DNA of 64,000 nucleotides from Streptomyces sp. Ru73 (GTDB lineage: Bacteria; Actinomycetota; Actinomycetes; Streptomycetales; Streptomycetaceae), in contig NZ_PQSQ01000011.1 of assembly GCF_002920575.1 (NCBI RefSeq), positions 62,001 through 126,000 on the forward strand, written 5' to 3'. Positions 23,248-32,640 of this stretch are shown here, piece by piece. The stretch's first letter is position 1. Every line of letters starts with the position of its first letter. Position numbers and translations under genes: made by a program. Under the pieces are notes generated by a model. It was not told the DNA's origin. It did no database searches and saw only the letters and a program-made list of their open reading frames with translations.

Positions 23248-23281
23248 ACCGGGGATGCCCACGAATTGGGGCATCCCCGGT
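23248..23281 (+). terminator. rplO-secY hairpin
   Basis: Perfect 13-bp stem (23248-23260 with 23269-23281) around an 8-nt loop, followed by TTGGTCGTTCC. Likely terminator of the spc ribosomal genes, implying that secY-adk has its own promoter in the remaining ~210 bases. Confidence 0.75.
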
Positions 23282-23491
23282 TGGTCGTTCCAAGGGGGGC
23301 ATGGTCGCCGGTAAGGTGGCGTGCACTATTGCTGTACTTTCGCCGGGGACCGGCGCGTCAGGGGACTGATGCGACGGACCGCGGAGAATACGCCGCGTGG
23401 CCGGGGGCCGCGCGGTTTTCGGCCGCTCAGTATTCGTAGATCCTCAAGACCGTCACCTTCCGCCCATGAGGCGGGAGGCGCAGGAGGCACC

Positions 23492-24805
23492 GTGCTCACC
23501 GCGTTCGCCCGAGCGTTCAAGACGCCCGACCTGCGCAAGAAGCTGCTGTTCACGCTGGGCATCGTGCTGGTCTATCGGCTCGGGGCGCACGTACCGGTTC
23601 CGGGAGTGAACTACTCCAACGTCGAAGCCTGCATGAAGCAGGCCGGCTCCGGTAGTGGGCTTTTCGGCCTGGTGAACATGTTCAGCGGCGGTGCGCTGCT
23701 CAAGATCACACTCTTCGCGCTGGGGATCATGCCGTACATCACGGCAAGCATCATCCTTCAGCTGCTCACCGTGGTGATCCCACGGCTGGAGGCCCTGAAG
23801 AAGGAGGGGCAGTCCGGGCAGGCGAAGATCACGCAGTACACCCGGTACCTCACCGTGGCGCTCGCGATCCTGCAGGGCACCGGCCTGGTGGCCACCGCCC
23901 GCAGCGGCGCGCTGTTCAGCACCTGCACCCTGCGCAACGAGATCATTCCGGACCCCGCGATCTTCACGACCATCACGATGGTCATCTGCATGACCGCCGG
24001 CACCGGCGTCGTCATGTGGCTCGGTGAGCTCATCACCGACCGCGGCATCGGCAACGGCATGTCGATCCTGATGTTCATCTCGATCGCCTCCGGCTTCCCG
24101 GCCGCGCTGTGGCAGATCAAGGTGTCCGGCAAGCTCGCCGACGGCTGGATCGAATTCGGTTCCGTCATCGCCATCGGGCTCGCGATGATCGCGCTGGTGG
24201 TCTTCGTGGAGCAGGCCCAGCGCCGTATCCCCGTGCAGTACGCCAAGCGGATGATCGGCCGTCGCTCCTACGGCGGTACGTCCACCTACATCCCGCTGAA
24301 GGTGAACCAGGCAGGTGTGATTCCTGTCATTTTCGCGTCGTCGCTGCTCTACATCCCCGCGCTGATCGCCCAGTTCAGCGGCTCCAAGGCGGGCTGGGCC
24401 ACGTGGCTTCAGACACATTTCCAGCGCGGAGATGGCCCGGTTTACATCGTTACGTACTTCCTGCTGATCGTCTTTTTCGCCTTCTTCTACGTCGCCATCT
24501 CCTTCAACCCCGAAGAAGTTGCCGACAACATGAAGAAGTATGGTGGCTTCATCCCGGGTATCCGGGCTGGTCGCCCGACGGCCGAGTACCTCAGCTACGT
24601 GCTCAACCGGATCACGTGGCCGGGCTCGCTGTACCTGGGTCTGATCGCGCTGGTGCCAACAGTGGCGTTGGTGCTCTTCAACGCGAACCAGAACTTCCCG
24701 TTCGGCGGGACGAGCATCCTGATCATCGTGGGTGTGGGTCTGGAGACCGTGAAGCAGATCGAGAGCCAGCTTCAGCAGCGTAACTACGAAGGGTTCCTCC
24801 GCTGA
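23492..24805 (+). CDS. secY: Sec translocon channel subunit SecY
   Basis: 437 residues from the GTG at 23492 ([17 protein letters not shown]), fixed by AGGAGG 4 nt upstream; the open frame upstream is not coding. Ten hydrophobic segments form the protein-conducting channel with SecE and SecG. Hallmarks include [21 protein letters not shown], the plug/TM region [14 protein letters not shown], and [21 protein letters not shown] cytosolic loop (key part [19 protein letters not shown]). It overlaps adk by 1 nt. Confidence 0.97.
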   Translation: MLTAFARAFKTPDLRKKLLFTLGIVLVYRLGAHVPVPGVNYSNVEACMKQAGSGSGLFGLVNMFSGGALLKITLFALGIMPYITASIILQLLTVVIPRLEALKKEGQSGQAKITQYTRYLTVALAILQGTGLVATARSGALFSTCTLRNEIIPDPAIFTTITMVICMTAGTGVVMWLGELITDRGIGNGMSILMFISIASGFPAALWQIKVSGKLADGWIEFGSVIAIGLAMIALVVFVEQAQRRIPVQYAKRMIGRRSYGGTSTYIPLKVNQAGVIPVIFASSLLYIPALIAQFSGSKAGWATWLQTHFQRGDGPVYIVTYFLLIVFFAFFYVAISFNPEEVADNMKKYGGFIPGIRAGRPTAEYLSYVLNRITWPGSLYLGLIALVPTVALVLFNANQNFPFGGTSILIIVGVGLETVKQIESQLQQRNYEGFLR

Positions 24806-25461
24806 TGCGAATCGTCCTCGTCGGTCCCCCCGGGGCAGGCAAGGGTACGCAGGCTGCGTACCTCGCCGAGAACCTCGCAATCCCGCACATCTCCACGGGC
24901 GACCTGTTCCGCGCCAACATCAGCCAGGGCACCGAGCTCGGCAAGCAGGCCAAGGCCTACATGGACGCGGGCAACCTGGTGCCGGACGAGGTCACGATCG
25001 GGATGGCCCGCGACCGGATGAACCAGCCGGACGCCGAGCGCGGCTTCCTCCTGGACGGCTTCCCGCGCAACGTCTCGCAGGCCGAGGCGCTGGACGAGGC
25101 GCTCAAGGACGACAGCGTGAAGCTGGACGCGGTGCTGGACCTGGAGGTCCCCGAGGACGAGGTGGTCAAGCGCATCGCCGGCCGCCGCATCTGCCGGAAG
25201 AACTCCGGTCACGTCTTCCACGTGACCTACAACCCGCCGAAGCAGGAGGGTGTCTGCGACATCTGCGGCGGGGAGCTGTACCAGCGCGACGACGACCGCG
25301 AGGACACCGTCCGCAACCGGCTCGAGGTCTACCACACGCAGACCGAGCCGATCATCGACTACTACCGGGCGCAGGGCCTGGTGACCACGATCTCGGCCAT
25401 GGGCCAGGTCCAGGAGGTCACCCAGCGCGCTATGGAGGCGCTGCAGCGCGAGGCCGCGTAA
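24805..25461 (+). CDS. adk: Adenylate kinase
   Basis: 218 residues, ATP + AMP = 2 ADP. P-loop GPPGAGKGT (residues 7-15), AMP-site STGDLFR, and GFPRN are present. It is the long form with an expanded LID that carries [11 protein letters not shown] and VCDICGG, so Cys and His residues could hold a structural metal as in Gram-positive enzymes. Start overlaps the secY stop; a strong hairpin follows. Confidence 0.97.
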   Translation: MRIVLVGPPGAGKGTQAAYLAENLAIPHISTGDLFRANISQGTELGKQAKAYMDAGNLVPDEVTIGMARDRMNQPDAERGFLLDGFPRNVSQAEALDEALKDDSVKLDAVLDLEVPEDEVVKRIAGRRICRKNSGHVFHVTYNPPKQEGVCDICGGELYQRDDDREDTVRNRLEVYHTQTEPIIDYYRAQGLVTTISAMGQVQEVTQRAMEALQREAA

Positions 25462-25477
25462 GCGCACGTGCACCGTC

Positions 25478-25520
25478 CGATACGGCCGCGGTCCCCAGCA
25501 GGGGTGCCGCGGCCGTATCG
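25478..25520 (+). terminator. secY-adk terminator
   Basis: Perfect 14-bp outer stem (25478-25491 with 25507-25520) capped by CCCC-AGCA-GGGG. One of the strongest hairpins in the window; it separates adk from map. Confidence 0.85.
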
Positions 25521-25603
25521 TGTACGGGTGACTTTCGCGGCCCTCGCGGCCGCTGAAGGTTGAAGAAACGTTCGAGTCGTCGGTTCAGGAAGGCGTCAGC
25601 GCA

Positions 25604-26440
25604 ATGCTGGAGATCAAGACCCCGGAGCAGATCGCGAAGATGCGCGAGGCGGGGCTGGTCGTCGCCGCGATCCACGCCGCCACCCGCGAGGTCGCGGTGC
25701 CCGGAGCCACCACGAAGGACCTGGACGACGCGGCGCGCAAGGTGCTCGCCGAGCACGGCGCGAAGTCGAACTTCCTCGGGTACGGCGGCTTCCCCGCGAC
25801 GATCTGCACCTCGGTGAACGACGTGGTCGTGCACGGCATCCCGTCCGCCGACACCGTGCTCCAGGATGGCGACATCATCTCCATCGACTGCGGCGCGATC
25901 GTCGACGGCTGGCACGGTGACGCCGCGTACACGGCCTTCGTCGGTTCCGGTCACTCTGCGGAGCTGATCGAGCTGAGCCGGGTGACCGAGGAGTCCATGT
26001 GGGCCGGCATCGCCGCGGTCCGCAAGGGCAACCGGCTGGTCGACATCTCCAAGGCCATCGAGGGCTACATCAAGCGCCAGCCGCGCCCCTCGTCCGGCAA
26101 GTACGGCATCGTCGAGGACTACGGCGGCCACGGCATCGGATCGCAGATGCACATGGACCCGCACCTGCTGAACTACGTCGACCGCAAGCGCGGCCGCGGC
26201 CCCAAGCTGGTCCCCGGTTTCTGCATCGCCATCGAGCCGATGGTCAACCTGGGCACGGCGAAGACCCACGTCCTCGAGGACGACTGGACCGTGAAGTCGA
26301 ACGACGGCGGCTGGTCCTCGCACTGGGAGCACTCGGTGGCCCTGACCGAGCAGGGACCGCTGGTCCTGACGGCTCCGGACGGCGGCAAGGCCAAGCTGGC
26401 CGAGTACGGCATCGAGACCGCGCCCGACCCCCTGGCGTGA
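25604..26440 (+). CDS. map: Methionine aminopeptidase, type I
   Basis: 278 residues; removes the initiator Met co-translationally. The metal ligands are visible in order: Asp in ISIDCGAIVDGWHGD (two Asp), His in YGGHGIG, Glu in FCIAIEPM and Glu in WEHSVALTEQGP. The substrate-binding His is in NDVVVHGIP. ATG at 25604 follows a purine-rich GGAAGG. It lies alone between the adk terminator and infA. Confidence 0.96.
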   Translation: MLEIKTPEQIAKMREAGLVVAAIHAATREVAVPGATTKDLDDAARKVLAEHGAKSNFLGYGGFPATICTSVNDVVVHGIPSADTVLQDGDIISIDCGAIVDGWHGDAAYTAFVGSGHSAELIELSRVTEESMWAGIAAVRKGNRLVDISKAIEGYIKRQPRPSSGKYGIVEDYGGHGIGSQMHMDPHLLNYVDRKRGRGPKLVPGFCIAIEPMVNLGTAKTHVLEDDWTVKSNDGGWSSHWEHSVALTEQGPLVLTAPDGGKAKLAEYGIETAPDPLA

Positions 26441-26570
26441 GCCGGGTGCCGCGGGCCGGAGGCCGGCGTCGGGAGAGGACACCGGTATCGAGACCGGTCC
26501 CGCTCCCCGGGCGTAACGATCTCCGCGGCTGGGCAATAATCGTGGATTCGTCTTTTCGTGTGCACTGACG

Positions 26571-26576
26571 TAGACT
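26571..26576 (+). promoter_or_regulatory. Candidate -10 of the infA (alpha operon) promoter
   Basis: TAGACT, a good streptomycete -10, about 103 nt before the infA start; the hexamer 17 nt upstream (TTCGTC) is only a weak -35. It is the best candidate in the 238-base map-infA gap. Confidence 0.35.
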
Positions 26577-26678
26577 GACGCGTCGGCTCTCGTGCATCCG
26601 CATGCCTGCGTCCCCGGACGCCGGTTTCGGGTCATCATGACGAGAGTTGATCAAGGTAGCCGATTCGAAGGGCGAAGC

Positions 26679-26900
26679 GTGGCCAAGAAGCAAGGTGCCA
26701 TCGAGATCGAGGGCACCGTGATCGAGTCCCTGCCGAACGCGATGTTCAAGGTGGAGCTTCAGAACGGTCACCAGGTCCTCGCGCACATCAGCGGAAAGAT
26801 GCGGATGCACTACATCCGTATCCTCCCGGATGACAGGGTCGTCGTGGAGCTTTCCCCGTACGACCTGACGCGTGGGCGGATCGTCTACCGCTACAAGTAG
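26679..26900 (+). CDS. infA: Translation initiation factor IF-1
   Basis: 73-residue OB-fold protein that blocks the A site during initiation. GTG start at 26679 ([20 protein letters not shown]) behind GAAGGG with 7-nt spacing; upstream in-frame extension rejected. Ends [11 protein letters not shown], the standard terminus. Confidence 0.97.
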   Translation: MAKKQGAIEIEGTVIESLPNAMFKVELQNGHQVLAHISGKMRMHYIRILPDDRVVVELSPYDLTRGRIVYRYK

Positions 26901-26959
26901 ATCTTGCCGCTGCCCCGCTCCCGTGGGGCGTACGGCACTGACCCGGAGAACCTCACCCC

Positions 26960-27073
26960 ATGAAGGTCAAGCCGAGCGTCAAGAAGATCTGCGACAAGTG
27001 CAAGGTGATCCGCCGCCACGGCCGGGTCATGGTCATCTGCGACAACCTGCGCCACAAGCAGCGCCAGGGCTGA
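26960..27073 (+). CDS. rpmJ: 50S ribosomal protein L36, zinc-binding
   Basis: 37-residue L36 ([20 protein letters not shown]...), C+ form with Cys11, Cys14, Cys27 and His32 as zinc ligands. Its stop is at 27073. The following 201 bases before rpsM contain no gene. Confidence 0.96.
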   Translation: MKVKPSVKKICDKCKVIRRHGRVMVICDNLRHKQRQG

Positions 27074-27274
27074 CGCACGCCGCCACCTGCACTTCCGCAG
27101 TTCTTCGCGCGACGCGAGCAACATGTACATACGCAGAGCCCGTCCGGCCGGCAACGGCTGACGACACCTCCGGCGGGGGCCGGGGACCTGGCCGTACCAC
27201 CGTTCCACCAGGGGCGGTCGGCGGTCACGGAGCGGTTCTGTGGAAGACCCCCGACTCAACACAGGAGCCATTCG

Positions 27275-27655
27275 ATGGCACGCGTTTCAGGTGTTGACAT
27301 CCCGCGCGAAAAGCGTGTGGAGGTCGCCCTCACCTACGTCTTCGGCATCGGCCGCACGCTGGCGAAGCAGACCCTCGCCGCTGCCGGTGTCGACCCCAAC
27401 ACCCGCGTTCGTGACCTTCCCGAAGAGGACCTGGTCAAGATCCGCGAGTACGTGGACGCCAACCTCCAGACCGAGGGTGACCTCCGTCGCGAGATCCAGG
27501 CCGACATCCGCCGCAAGGTCGAGATCGGCTGCTACCAGGGCCTGCGCCACCGTCGTGGCCTGCCTGTCCACGGCCAGCGCACCAGCACGAACGCCCGTAC
27601 CCGCAAGGGCCCGCGTCGCGCGATCGCCGGCAAGAAGAAGCCGGGCAAGAAGTAG
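27275..27655 (+). CDS. rpsM: 30S ribosomal protein S13
   Basis: 126 residues. S13 forms inter-subunit bridges from the 30S head. Starts [20 protein letters not shown] and contains [20 protein letters not shown], the conserved tRNA-contacting tail. An ACAGGAG site precedes the ATG. Confidence 0.97.
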   Translation: MARVSGVDIPREKRVEVALTYVFGIGRTLAKQTLAAAGVDPNTRVRDLPEEDLVKIREYVDANLQTEGDLRREIQADIRRKVEIGCYQGLRHRRGLPVHGQRTSTNARTRKGPRRAIAGKKKPGKK

Positions 27656-27755
27656 TCCTCAGCGGACGCACTGCGGACGAGCGGGGGCGACTCCGCGAGC
27701 TCGCAGCAGTTAGCGGTCTTCGCTGTAGGACCGACCACCTCCACGGGAGTAATTC

Positions 27756-28160
27756 ATGCCTCCGAAGGGCCGTACGGCCGGCGCCAAGAAGGTGCGCCGC
27801 AAGGAGAAGAAGAACGTCGCCCACGGGCACGCTCACATCAAGAGCACGTTCAACAACACGATCGTTTCGATCACCGACCCCACCGGCAACGTGATTTCCT
27901 GGGCTTCGGCCGGTCACGTGGGCTTCAAGGGTTCGCGCAAGTCCACCCCGTTCGCCGCGCAGATGGCCGCCGAGTCGGCCGCGCGTCGCGCGCAGGAGCA
28001 CGGCATGCGCAAGGTCGACGTCTTCGTCAAGGGTCCCGGCTCCGGCCGTGAGACCGCGATCCGCTCCCTCCAGGCCACCGGCCTCGAGGTCGGCTCGATC
28101 CAGGACGTCACCCCGACCCCGCACAACGGCTGCCGCCCGCCCAAGCGCCGCCGCGTCTGA
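27756..28160 (+). CDS. rpsK: 30S ribosomal protein S11
   Basis: 134 residues. S11 forms the platform with S18 and S6. Signature [20 protein letters not shown] segment (here [20 protein letters not shown]) and the C-terminal [16 protein letters not shown] are present. rpsD follows after 27 nt. Confidence 0.97.
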   Translation: MPPKGRTAGAKKVRRKEKKNVAHGHAHIKSTFNNTIVSITDPTGNVISWASAGHVGFKGSRKSTPFAAQMAAESAARRAQEHGMRKVDVFVKGPGSGRETAIRSLQATGLEVGSIQDVTPTPHNGCRPPKRRRV

Positions 28161-28187
28161 CCAGCTGAAGTAGGAGACAACTAGACA

Positions 28188-28814
28188 ATGGCGCGTTACA
28201 CCGGGGCCGACTGCAAGCGTTGCCGTCGGGAGAAGCAGAAGCTCTTCCTCAAGGGGAGCAAGTGCGAGAGCGCAAAGTGCCCGATCGAGATCCGTCCTTA
28301 CCCCCCGGGTGAGCACGGTCGCGGGCGCACCAAGGACAGCGAGTACCTGCTGCAGCTGCGTGAGAAGCAGAAGTGCAGCCGTATCTACGGTGTCCTGGAG
28401 AAGCAGTTCCTCGGGTACTACAAGGAGGCGAACCAGAAGACCGGCAAGACCGGTGAGAACCTTCTGCGCATCCTTGAGACCCGTCTGGACAACGTGGTCT
28501 ACCGCGCGGGCTTCGCGAAGTCCCGCGACCACGCCCGTCAGCTGGTCCGTCACGGCCACATCAACGTGAACGGCCGCAAGACCGACATCCCGTCGGCCCG
28601 CGTCGCCGTGAACGACATCATCGAGGTCCGCGAGGGCTCTCGGAACCTGACCCCCTTCCAGGTGGCGCAGGCCGAGGCCGGCGAGAAGACCGTCCCGGCG
28701 TGGCTGGAGGCGATCCCCTCGAAGCTGCGGATCCTCGTGCACTCGCTGCCCGAGCGCCAGGTGATCGACACCCAGGTGCAGGAGCAGCTGATCGTCGAGC
28801 TCTACTCCAAGTAA
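28188..28814 (+). CDS. rpsD: 30S ribosomal protein S4, zinc-ribbon (C+) form
   Basis: 208 residues. S4 is a primary 16S binder, fidelity and mRNA-unwinding protein, and in E. coli the repressor of the alpha operon. This copy has an N-terminal zinc knuckle: Cys9-X2-Cys12-X13-Cys26-X4-Cys31. The S4 RNA-binding domain is complete (LDNVVYRAGFA, RQLVRHGHINVNG). Located between rpsK and rpoA, the ancestral place. From memory, S. coelicolor lacks rpsD here and carries a Cys-free S4 elsewhere, so this position and zinc form are worth noting. Followed by hairpins. Confidence 0.96.
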   Translation: MARYTGADCKRCRREKQKLFLKGSKCESAKCPIEIRPYPPGEHGRGRTKDSEYLLQLREKQKCSRIYGVLEKQFLGYYKEANQKTGKTGENLLRILETRLDNVVYRAGFAKSRDHARQLVRHGHINVNGRKTDIPSARVAVNDIIEVREGSRNLTPFQVAQAEAGEKTVPAWLEAIPSKLRILVHSLPERQVIDTQVQEQLIVELYSK

Positions 28815-28825
28815 GAGCTCGCCGC

Positions 28826-28848
28826 GGCCGGGCCCTCGTGGCCCGGCC
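28826..28848 (+). terminator. rpsD-rpoA hairpin 1
   Basis: Perfect 9-bp stem GGCCGGGCC/GGCCCGGCC around CTCGT, 12 nt after the rpsD stop. Likely terminator or attenuator between the ribosomal genes and rpoA. Confidence 0.6.
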
Positions 28849-28859
28849 CAGGGTGCTGT

Positions 28860-28904
28860 GGGCCGTACGACGTGCGATTCCTGGGAATCGTGGTCGTGCG
28901 GCCC
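28860..28904 (+). promoter_or_regulatory. Long hairpin in the rpoA leader
   Basis: Left arm 28860-28871 pairs with 28893-28904 over 12 bp (one G-U), and an inner CGATTCC/GGAATCG adds seven more. It lies about 60 nt upstream of rpoA. Either a second terminator or a structured rpoA leader. Confidence 0.5.
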
Positions 28905-28965
28905 GTACCCTTGTCAGTACCGCGGGCGTCAAATAGCGGGCGCCCCAAACTGAAGGAACGAACAC

Positions 28966-29988
28966 ATGCTGATCGCTCAGCGTCCCTCGTTGACCGAAGA
29001 GGTCGTCGACGAGTACCGCTCCCGGTTCGTCATCGAGCCGCTGGAGCCGGGCTTCGGCTACACCCTCGGCAACTCCCTGCGTCGTACGCTCCTCTCCTCG
29101 ATCCCGGGTGCGGCGGTCACGTCCATCCGCATCGACGGTGTCCTGCACGAGTTCACCACCGTGCCGGGCGTCAAGGAGGACGTCACCGACCTCATCCTCA
29201 ACATCAAGCAGCTGGTCGTCTCCTCGGAGCACGACGAGCCGGTCGTGATGTACCTGCGCAAGCAGGGCCCGGGCCTGGTCACCGCCGCGGACATCGCCCC
29301 GCCGGCCGGTGTCGAGGTGCACAACCCCGACCTGGTCCTCGCCACCCTGAACGGCAAGGGCAAGCTGGAGATGGAGCTGACCGTCGAGCGCGGTCGCGGC
29401 TACGTCTCCGCGGTGCAGAACAAGCAGGTGGGCCAGGAGATCGGCCGTATCCCGGTCGACTCCATCTACAGCCCCGTGCTCAAGGTCACCTACAAGGTCG
29501 AGGCGACCCGAGTCGAGCAGCGCACCGACTTCGACAAGCTGATCGTCGACGTCGAGACCAAGCAGGCCATGCGCCCGCGCGACGCCATGGCGTCGGCCGG
29601 CAAGACCCTGGTCGAGCTGTTCGGTCTGGCGCGCGAGCTCAACATCGACGCCGAGGGCATCGACATGGGCCCGTCCCCCACGGACGCCGCCCTGGCCGCC
29701 GACCTGGCGCTGCCGATCGAGGAGCTGGAGCTCACGGTCCGCTCCTACAACTGCCTCAAGCGCGAGGGCATCCACTCCGTGGGTGAGCTCGTCGCCCGCT
29801 CCGAGGCCGACCTGCTCGACATCCGCAACTTCGGTGCGAAGTCGATCGACGAGGTCAAGGCGAAGCTGGCCGGCATGGGCCTGGCCCTGAAGGACTCGCC
29901 CCCCGGCTTCGACCCGACCGCCGCGGCTGACGCCTTCGGCGCCGACGACGACGCGGACGCGGGTTTCGTGGAGACCGAGCAGTACTGA
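28966..29988 (+). CDS. rpoA: RNA polymerase alpha subunit
   Basis: 340 residues. The N-terminal domain (dimerisation and beta/beta' assembly; [21 protein letters not shown] motif) is joined by a linker to the C-terminal domain with the helix-hairpin-helix region [14 protein letters not shown] and [13 protein letters not shown], which contacts UP elements and activators. An acidic tail ends the protein. ATG preceded by GAAGGA. Confidence 0.98.
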   Translation: MLIAQRPSLTEEVVDEYRSRFVIEPLEPGFGYTLGNSLRRTLLSSIPGAAVTSIRIDGVLHEFTTVPGVKEDVTDLILNIKQLVVSSEHDEPVVMYLRKQGPGLVTAADIAPPAGVEVHNPDLVLATLNGKGKLEMELTVERGRGYVSAVQNKQVGQEIGRIPVDSIYSPVLKVTYKVEATRVEQRTDFDKLIVDVETKQAMRPRDAMASAGKTLVELFGLARELNIDAEGIDMGPSPTDAALAADLALPIEELELTVRSYNCLKREGIHSVGELVARSEADLLDIRNFGAKSIDEVKAKLAGMGLALKDSPPGFDPTAAADAFGADDDADAGFVETEQY

Positions 29989-30055
29989 GCCGCCGTACGG
30001 CGGTGGTTGCCGACCACGCGGTCGGCCGCCCCGCCGTCGGGGCCGAGGCTTTGTC

Positions 30056-30096
30056 CTCAATCTCCCCCAGCTACCGCTGGGAGGTGCCCCCAGGAC
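30056..30096 (+). repeat. Small palindromic repeat of the CCCCCAGC...GCTGGGAGGTGCCCCC type
   Basis: CTCCCCCAGCTACCGCTGGG followed by AGGTGCCCCCAG in the rpoA-rplQ gap; CCCAGC pairs with GCTGGG around TACC. Sequences of this form recur in intergenic regions of Streptomyces genomes (recalled, not searched). No second copy is obvious in this window. Confidence 0.45.
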
Positions 30097-30220
30097 GGGC
30101 TTGATTTGGCTGACCTGAATCGAGCCCGCCCCGGCGGCCGAAGACTTCCGGCGGGCGACCGCTCGTCGGTAACTGACACCGGTACCTGACACGGCCGGTG
30201 CAGACAGAAGGAGAAACACC

Positions 30221-30715
30221 ATGCCGCGTCCCGCCAAGGGAGCCCGTCTGGGCGGCAGCGCTTCGCACGAGCGTCTGATGCTGGCGAACCTCGCGACCGC
30301 GCTCTTCGAGCACGGCCGCATCACCACGACCGAGGCCAAGGCCCGCCGCCTGCGCCCGGTCGCGGAGAAGCTGGTCACCAAGGCGAAGAAGGGCGACCTT
30401 CACAACCGCCGTCTGGTGCTCCAGACCATCCGGGACAAGAGCGTCGTCCACACGCTCTTCACCGAGATCGCCCCGCGCTTCGCGGAGCGTCCGGGTGGCT
30501 ACACCCGCATCACCAAGATCGGCAACCGTCGTGGCGACAACGCCCCGATGGCGGTCATCGAGCTGGTCGAGGGCGAGATCGCCAAGAAGGCCACCGTTGC
30601 CGAGGCCGAGGCCGCGACGAAGCGCGCGGTGAAGGAGGCCGACGAGGCCGCCAAGGCGGAGGACACCAAGGACGAGGCCGCCGAGGCCCCGGCCGAGGAG
30701 TCCAAGGACGCCTGA
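30221..30715 (+). CDS. rplQ: 50S ribosomal protein L17
   Basis: 164 residues. The conserved L17 core ([28 protein letters not shown]) occupies the first ~120; the remaining ~45 residues are a Lys/Glu/Ala-rich low-complexity tail, an actinobacterial feature. GAAGGAG precedes the ATG. Last gene of the alpha operon; a strong terminator follows. Confidence 0.97.
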   Translation: MPRPAKGARLGGSASHERLMLANLATALFEHGRITTTEAKARRLRPVAEKLVTKAKKGDLHNRRLVLQTIRDKSVVHTLFTEIAPRFAERPGGYTRITKIGNRRGDNAPMAVIELVEGEIAKKATVAEAEAATKRAVKEADEAAKAEDTKDEAAEAPAEESKDA

Positions 30716-30734
30716 GCCTGATCAAGGCCGTCGG

Positions 30735-30767
30735 ACGGGCCCGCTCCCCTCGGGGAGCGGGCCCGTT
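30735..30767 (+). terminator. Alpha operon terminator
   Basis: 14-bp perfect stem (30735-30748 with 30753-30766), 4-nt loop, then TTCCGCTTG. Lies just after rplQ and before truA. Confidence 0.88.
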
Positions 30768-30787
30768 CCGCTTGAGAGGATGAGCGC

Positions 30788-31639
30788 GTGAGCGATGAAG
30801 TGGAGCCCGGGTACGTCCGGGTGCGGCTGGACCTCTCCTACGACGGGAAGGACTTCTCCGGCTGGGCCAAGCAGCGGGAGCGGCGGACGGTCCAGGGGGA
30901 GATCGAGGACGCCCTGCGCACGGTGATGCGCGCTTCCGAGACGTACGAGCTGACGGTCGCGGGGCGGACGGACGCGGGCGTGCACGCGCGCGGCCAGGTG
31001 GCCCACGTGGACCTCCCGCAGGAGCTGTGGGCCGAGCACGGCGACAAGCTGCGCCGGCGGCTGGCCGGGCGGCTCCCCAAGGACGTACGGATCTGGCGCG
31101 TGAGCGAGGCGCCCGCCGGGTTCAACGCGCGCTTCTCGGCGATCTGGCGCCGGTACGCGTACCGGGTCACCGACCACCCCGGCGGCGTCGACCCGCTGCT
31201 GCGCGGGCACGTGCTGTGGCACGACTGGGACCTGGACGTGGCGGCGATGAACGAGGCGTCGCAGCCGCTGCTGGGCGAGCACGACTTCGCCGCGTACTGC
31301 AAGCGGCGGGAGGGCGCGACGACCATCCGCACGCTCCAGGAGCTGAGCTGGGAGCGGGGCGCCGACGGGATCATCACCGCGACGGTGCGCGCCGACGCGT
31401 TCTGCCACAACATGGTGCGCTCGCTGGTGGGCGCGCTGCTGTTCGTCGGGGACGGGCACCGGCCCGTGGACTGGCCGGGCAAGGTGCTGGCGGCCGGGGT
31501 GCGGGACTCGGCGGTGCACGTCGTACGGCCGCACGGGCTGACCCTGGAGGAGGTCGGCTATCCGGCCGACGAGCTGCTGGCGGCGCGCAACAAGGAAGCG
31601 CGGAACAAGCGGACCCTGCCGGGCGCCGGCTGCTGCTGA
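30788..31639 (+). CDS. truA: tRNA pseudouridine(38-40) synthase TruA
   Basis: 283 residues. Makes pseudouridine at positions 38-40 of the anticodon stem. The catalytic Asp62 lies in [24 protein letters not shown] and [13 protein letters not shown] are also family motifs. GTG start with GAGAGGA 8 nt upstream. Only ~20 nt after the rplQ terminator. Confidence 0.95.
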   Translation: MSDEVEPGYVRVRLDLSYDGKDFSGWAKQRERRTVQGEIEDALRTVMRASETYELTVAGRTDAGVHARGQVAHVDLPQELWAEHGDKLRRRLAGRLPKDVRIWRVSEAPAGFNARFSAIWRRYAYRVTDHPGGVDPLLRGHVLWHDWDLDVAAMNEASQPLLGEHDFAAYCKRREGATTIRTLQELSWERGADGIITATVRADAFCHNMVRSLVGALLFVGDGHRPVDWPGKVLAAGVRDSAVHVVRPHGLTLEEVGYPADELLAARNKEARNKRTLPGAGCC

Positions 31640-31656
31640 GCCGGGCCGGGCCGCGG

Positions 31657-31679
31657 GGGCGGGGCCGTGCGCCCCGCCC
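31657..31679. terminator. Bidirectional terminator between convergent genes
   Basis: Perfect 9-bp GC stem (31657-31665 with 31671-31679), loop CGTGC, between truA (+) and the membrane-anchored protein gene (-). Confidence 0.65.
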
Positions 31680-31689
31680 GCCGCCGGCC

Positions 31690-32529
31690 TCAGTCCTTGA
31701 GCTGCTTCTTGGCCGCCGCGTCGGCCTGGTCGCGGCCGCGCTGCATGATCCGGCCCCAGGCGTAAGCGGCGCCGTCCCGGCTGGCCTGCAGGGCCTTGCT
31801 CTCGCTGGTGGTGACGGGCTTGCCGTTGAGGTAGCCGGCGATCGTGAAGTACGCGTACCGGCCGGTCGCGTTGACCGAGGTCCGGCAGGCGGTGGCCTGG
31901 CAGAACGGCGCGACCTTGCCGCCGGACAGGGCCGCCAGGTTGGGCTTGTACTCGTCCTTCACCGCGGCGGCCGCCGCCTTGGTGTCGAAGCGGGCGACGC
32001 CGACGGTCACCGCCACCCCGTCCCGGGAGAACGTGGCGCGCAGCAGCTTCTCGCAGCCGTGCTTGGTCAGGACCGGGCCGAGGCCGCCCTGGGCGACGCT
32101 CGCGCAGCTTCCCGTGGCGCTGGTGGTGGCCTTGGGGTAGACCCGCTCGCCGGCCGTCAGCCGCTTGTCGGGGAAGAGCGAGGCGGCGGTGAGCGGCGCG
32201 GTGTCCTTCTTGGCGTCGGTGATGTAGTCCATCGGGTCCGGCGGCGGCGGGACCGAGACGTCGGAGAAGGTGGGCTTGGGGTCGTCCGGCTCGTCGGGCA
32301 GCTTCTGCGGCGAGGGGAGCGAGGAGGGCTTGCCGCCGCCGTCGCTGGTGATCACGGCGGTGGCGACGATGCCGGCCACCGCGAGGGTGGCCAGCGCGCC
32401 GCCGCCGATCAGGAGCCAGCGCCTGCGCCTGCCCCGCGCCTCGCTCTGTTCCGCCAGAGCCGCCCAGTCCGGAGTGGACGACGGACCGGATCCCCCGGGG
32501 CCGAACGGCCCCCCTTCCCCAAAGCTCAT
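31690..32529 (-). CDS. Membrane-anchored extracytoplasmic protein of unknown function
   Basis: 279 residues from the ATG at 32529 (MSFGEGGPFGPGG). The N terminus is short, Gly/Pro-rich and cytoplasmic, then RGRRRR precedes a single transmembrane helix (WLLIGGGALATLAVAGIVATAV). A Pro/Asp-rich linker leads to an external domain with four Cys (GSCASV, KHGCEKL, APFCQATACRTS), suggesting two disulfides. Type II topology of this sort is widespread in streptomycetes next to truA, but I know no function. Transcribed toward truA. Confidence 0.8.
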   Translation of the reverse strand: MSFGEGGPFGPGGSGPSSTPDWAALAEQSEARGRRRRWLLIGGGALATLAVAGIVATAVITSDGGGKPSSLPSPQKLPDEPDDPKPTFSDVSVPPPPDPMDYITDAKKDTAPLTAASLFPDKRLTAGERVYPKATTSATGSCASVAQGGLGPVLTKHGCEKLLRATFSRDGVAVTVGVARFDTKAAAAAVKDEYKPNLAALSGGKVAPFCQATACRTSVNATGRYAYFTIAGYLNGKPVTTSESKALQASRDGAAYAWGRIMQRGRDQADAAAKKQLKD

Positions 32530-32640
32530 GGCGCGCATCCTAATGCGCACAGGTCACAGAAGGACTTCGGCCGCCGGGCCGTGCGGTGCCCGCGGAAACC
32601 CGTTTGTTCCGCACGGTGCTCGCGGCCGAGAATTCCCCGT

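Noticed and set aside
23321..23491. 57-codon N-terminal extension of SecY
   Set aside because: Arg/Pro-rich and unlike SecY; GTG 23492 with AGGAGG is the family start.
29989..30220. Mobile element at the CCCCCAGC palindrome in the rpoA-rplQ gap
   Set aside because: No transposase, terminal repeats or target duplication; treated as a small palindromic repeat only.
31027..32640. Long N-terminal extension of the ABC-F frame back through truA
   Set aside because: Passes through truA and the minus-strand membrane protein in the wrong frame; the ABC-F domain starts right at ATG 32641.
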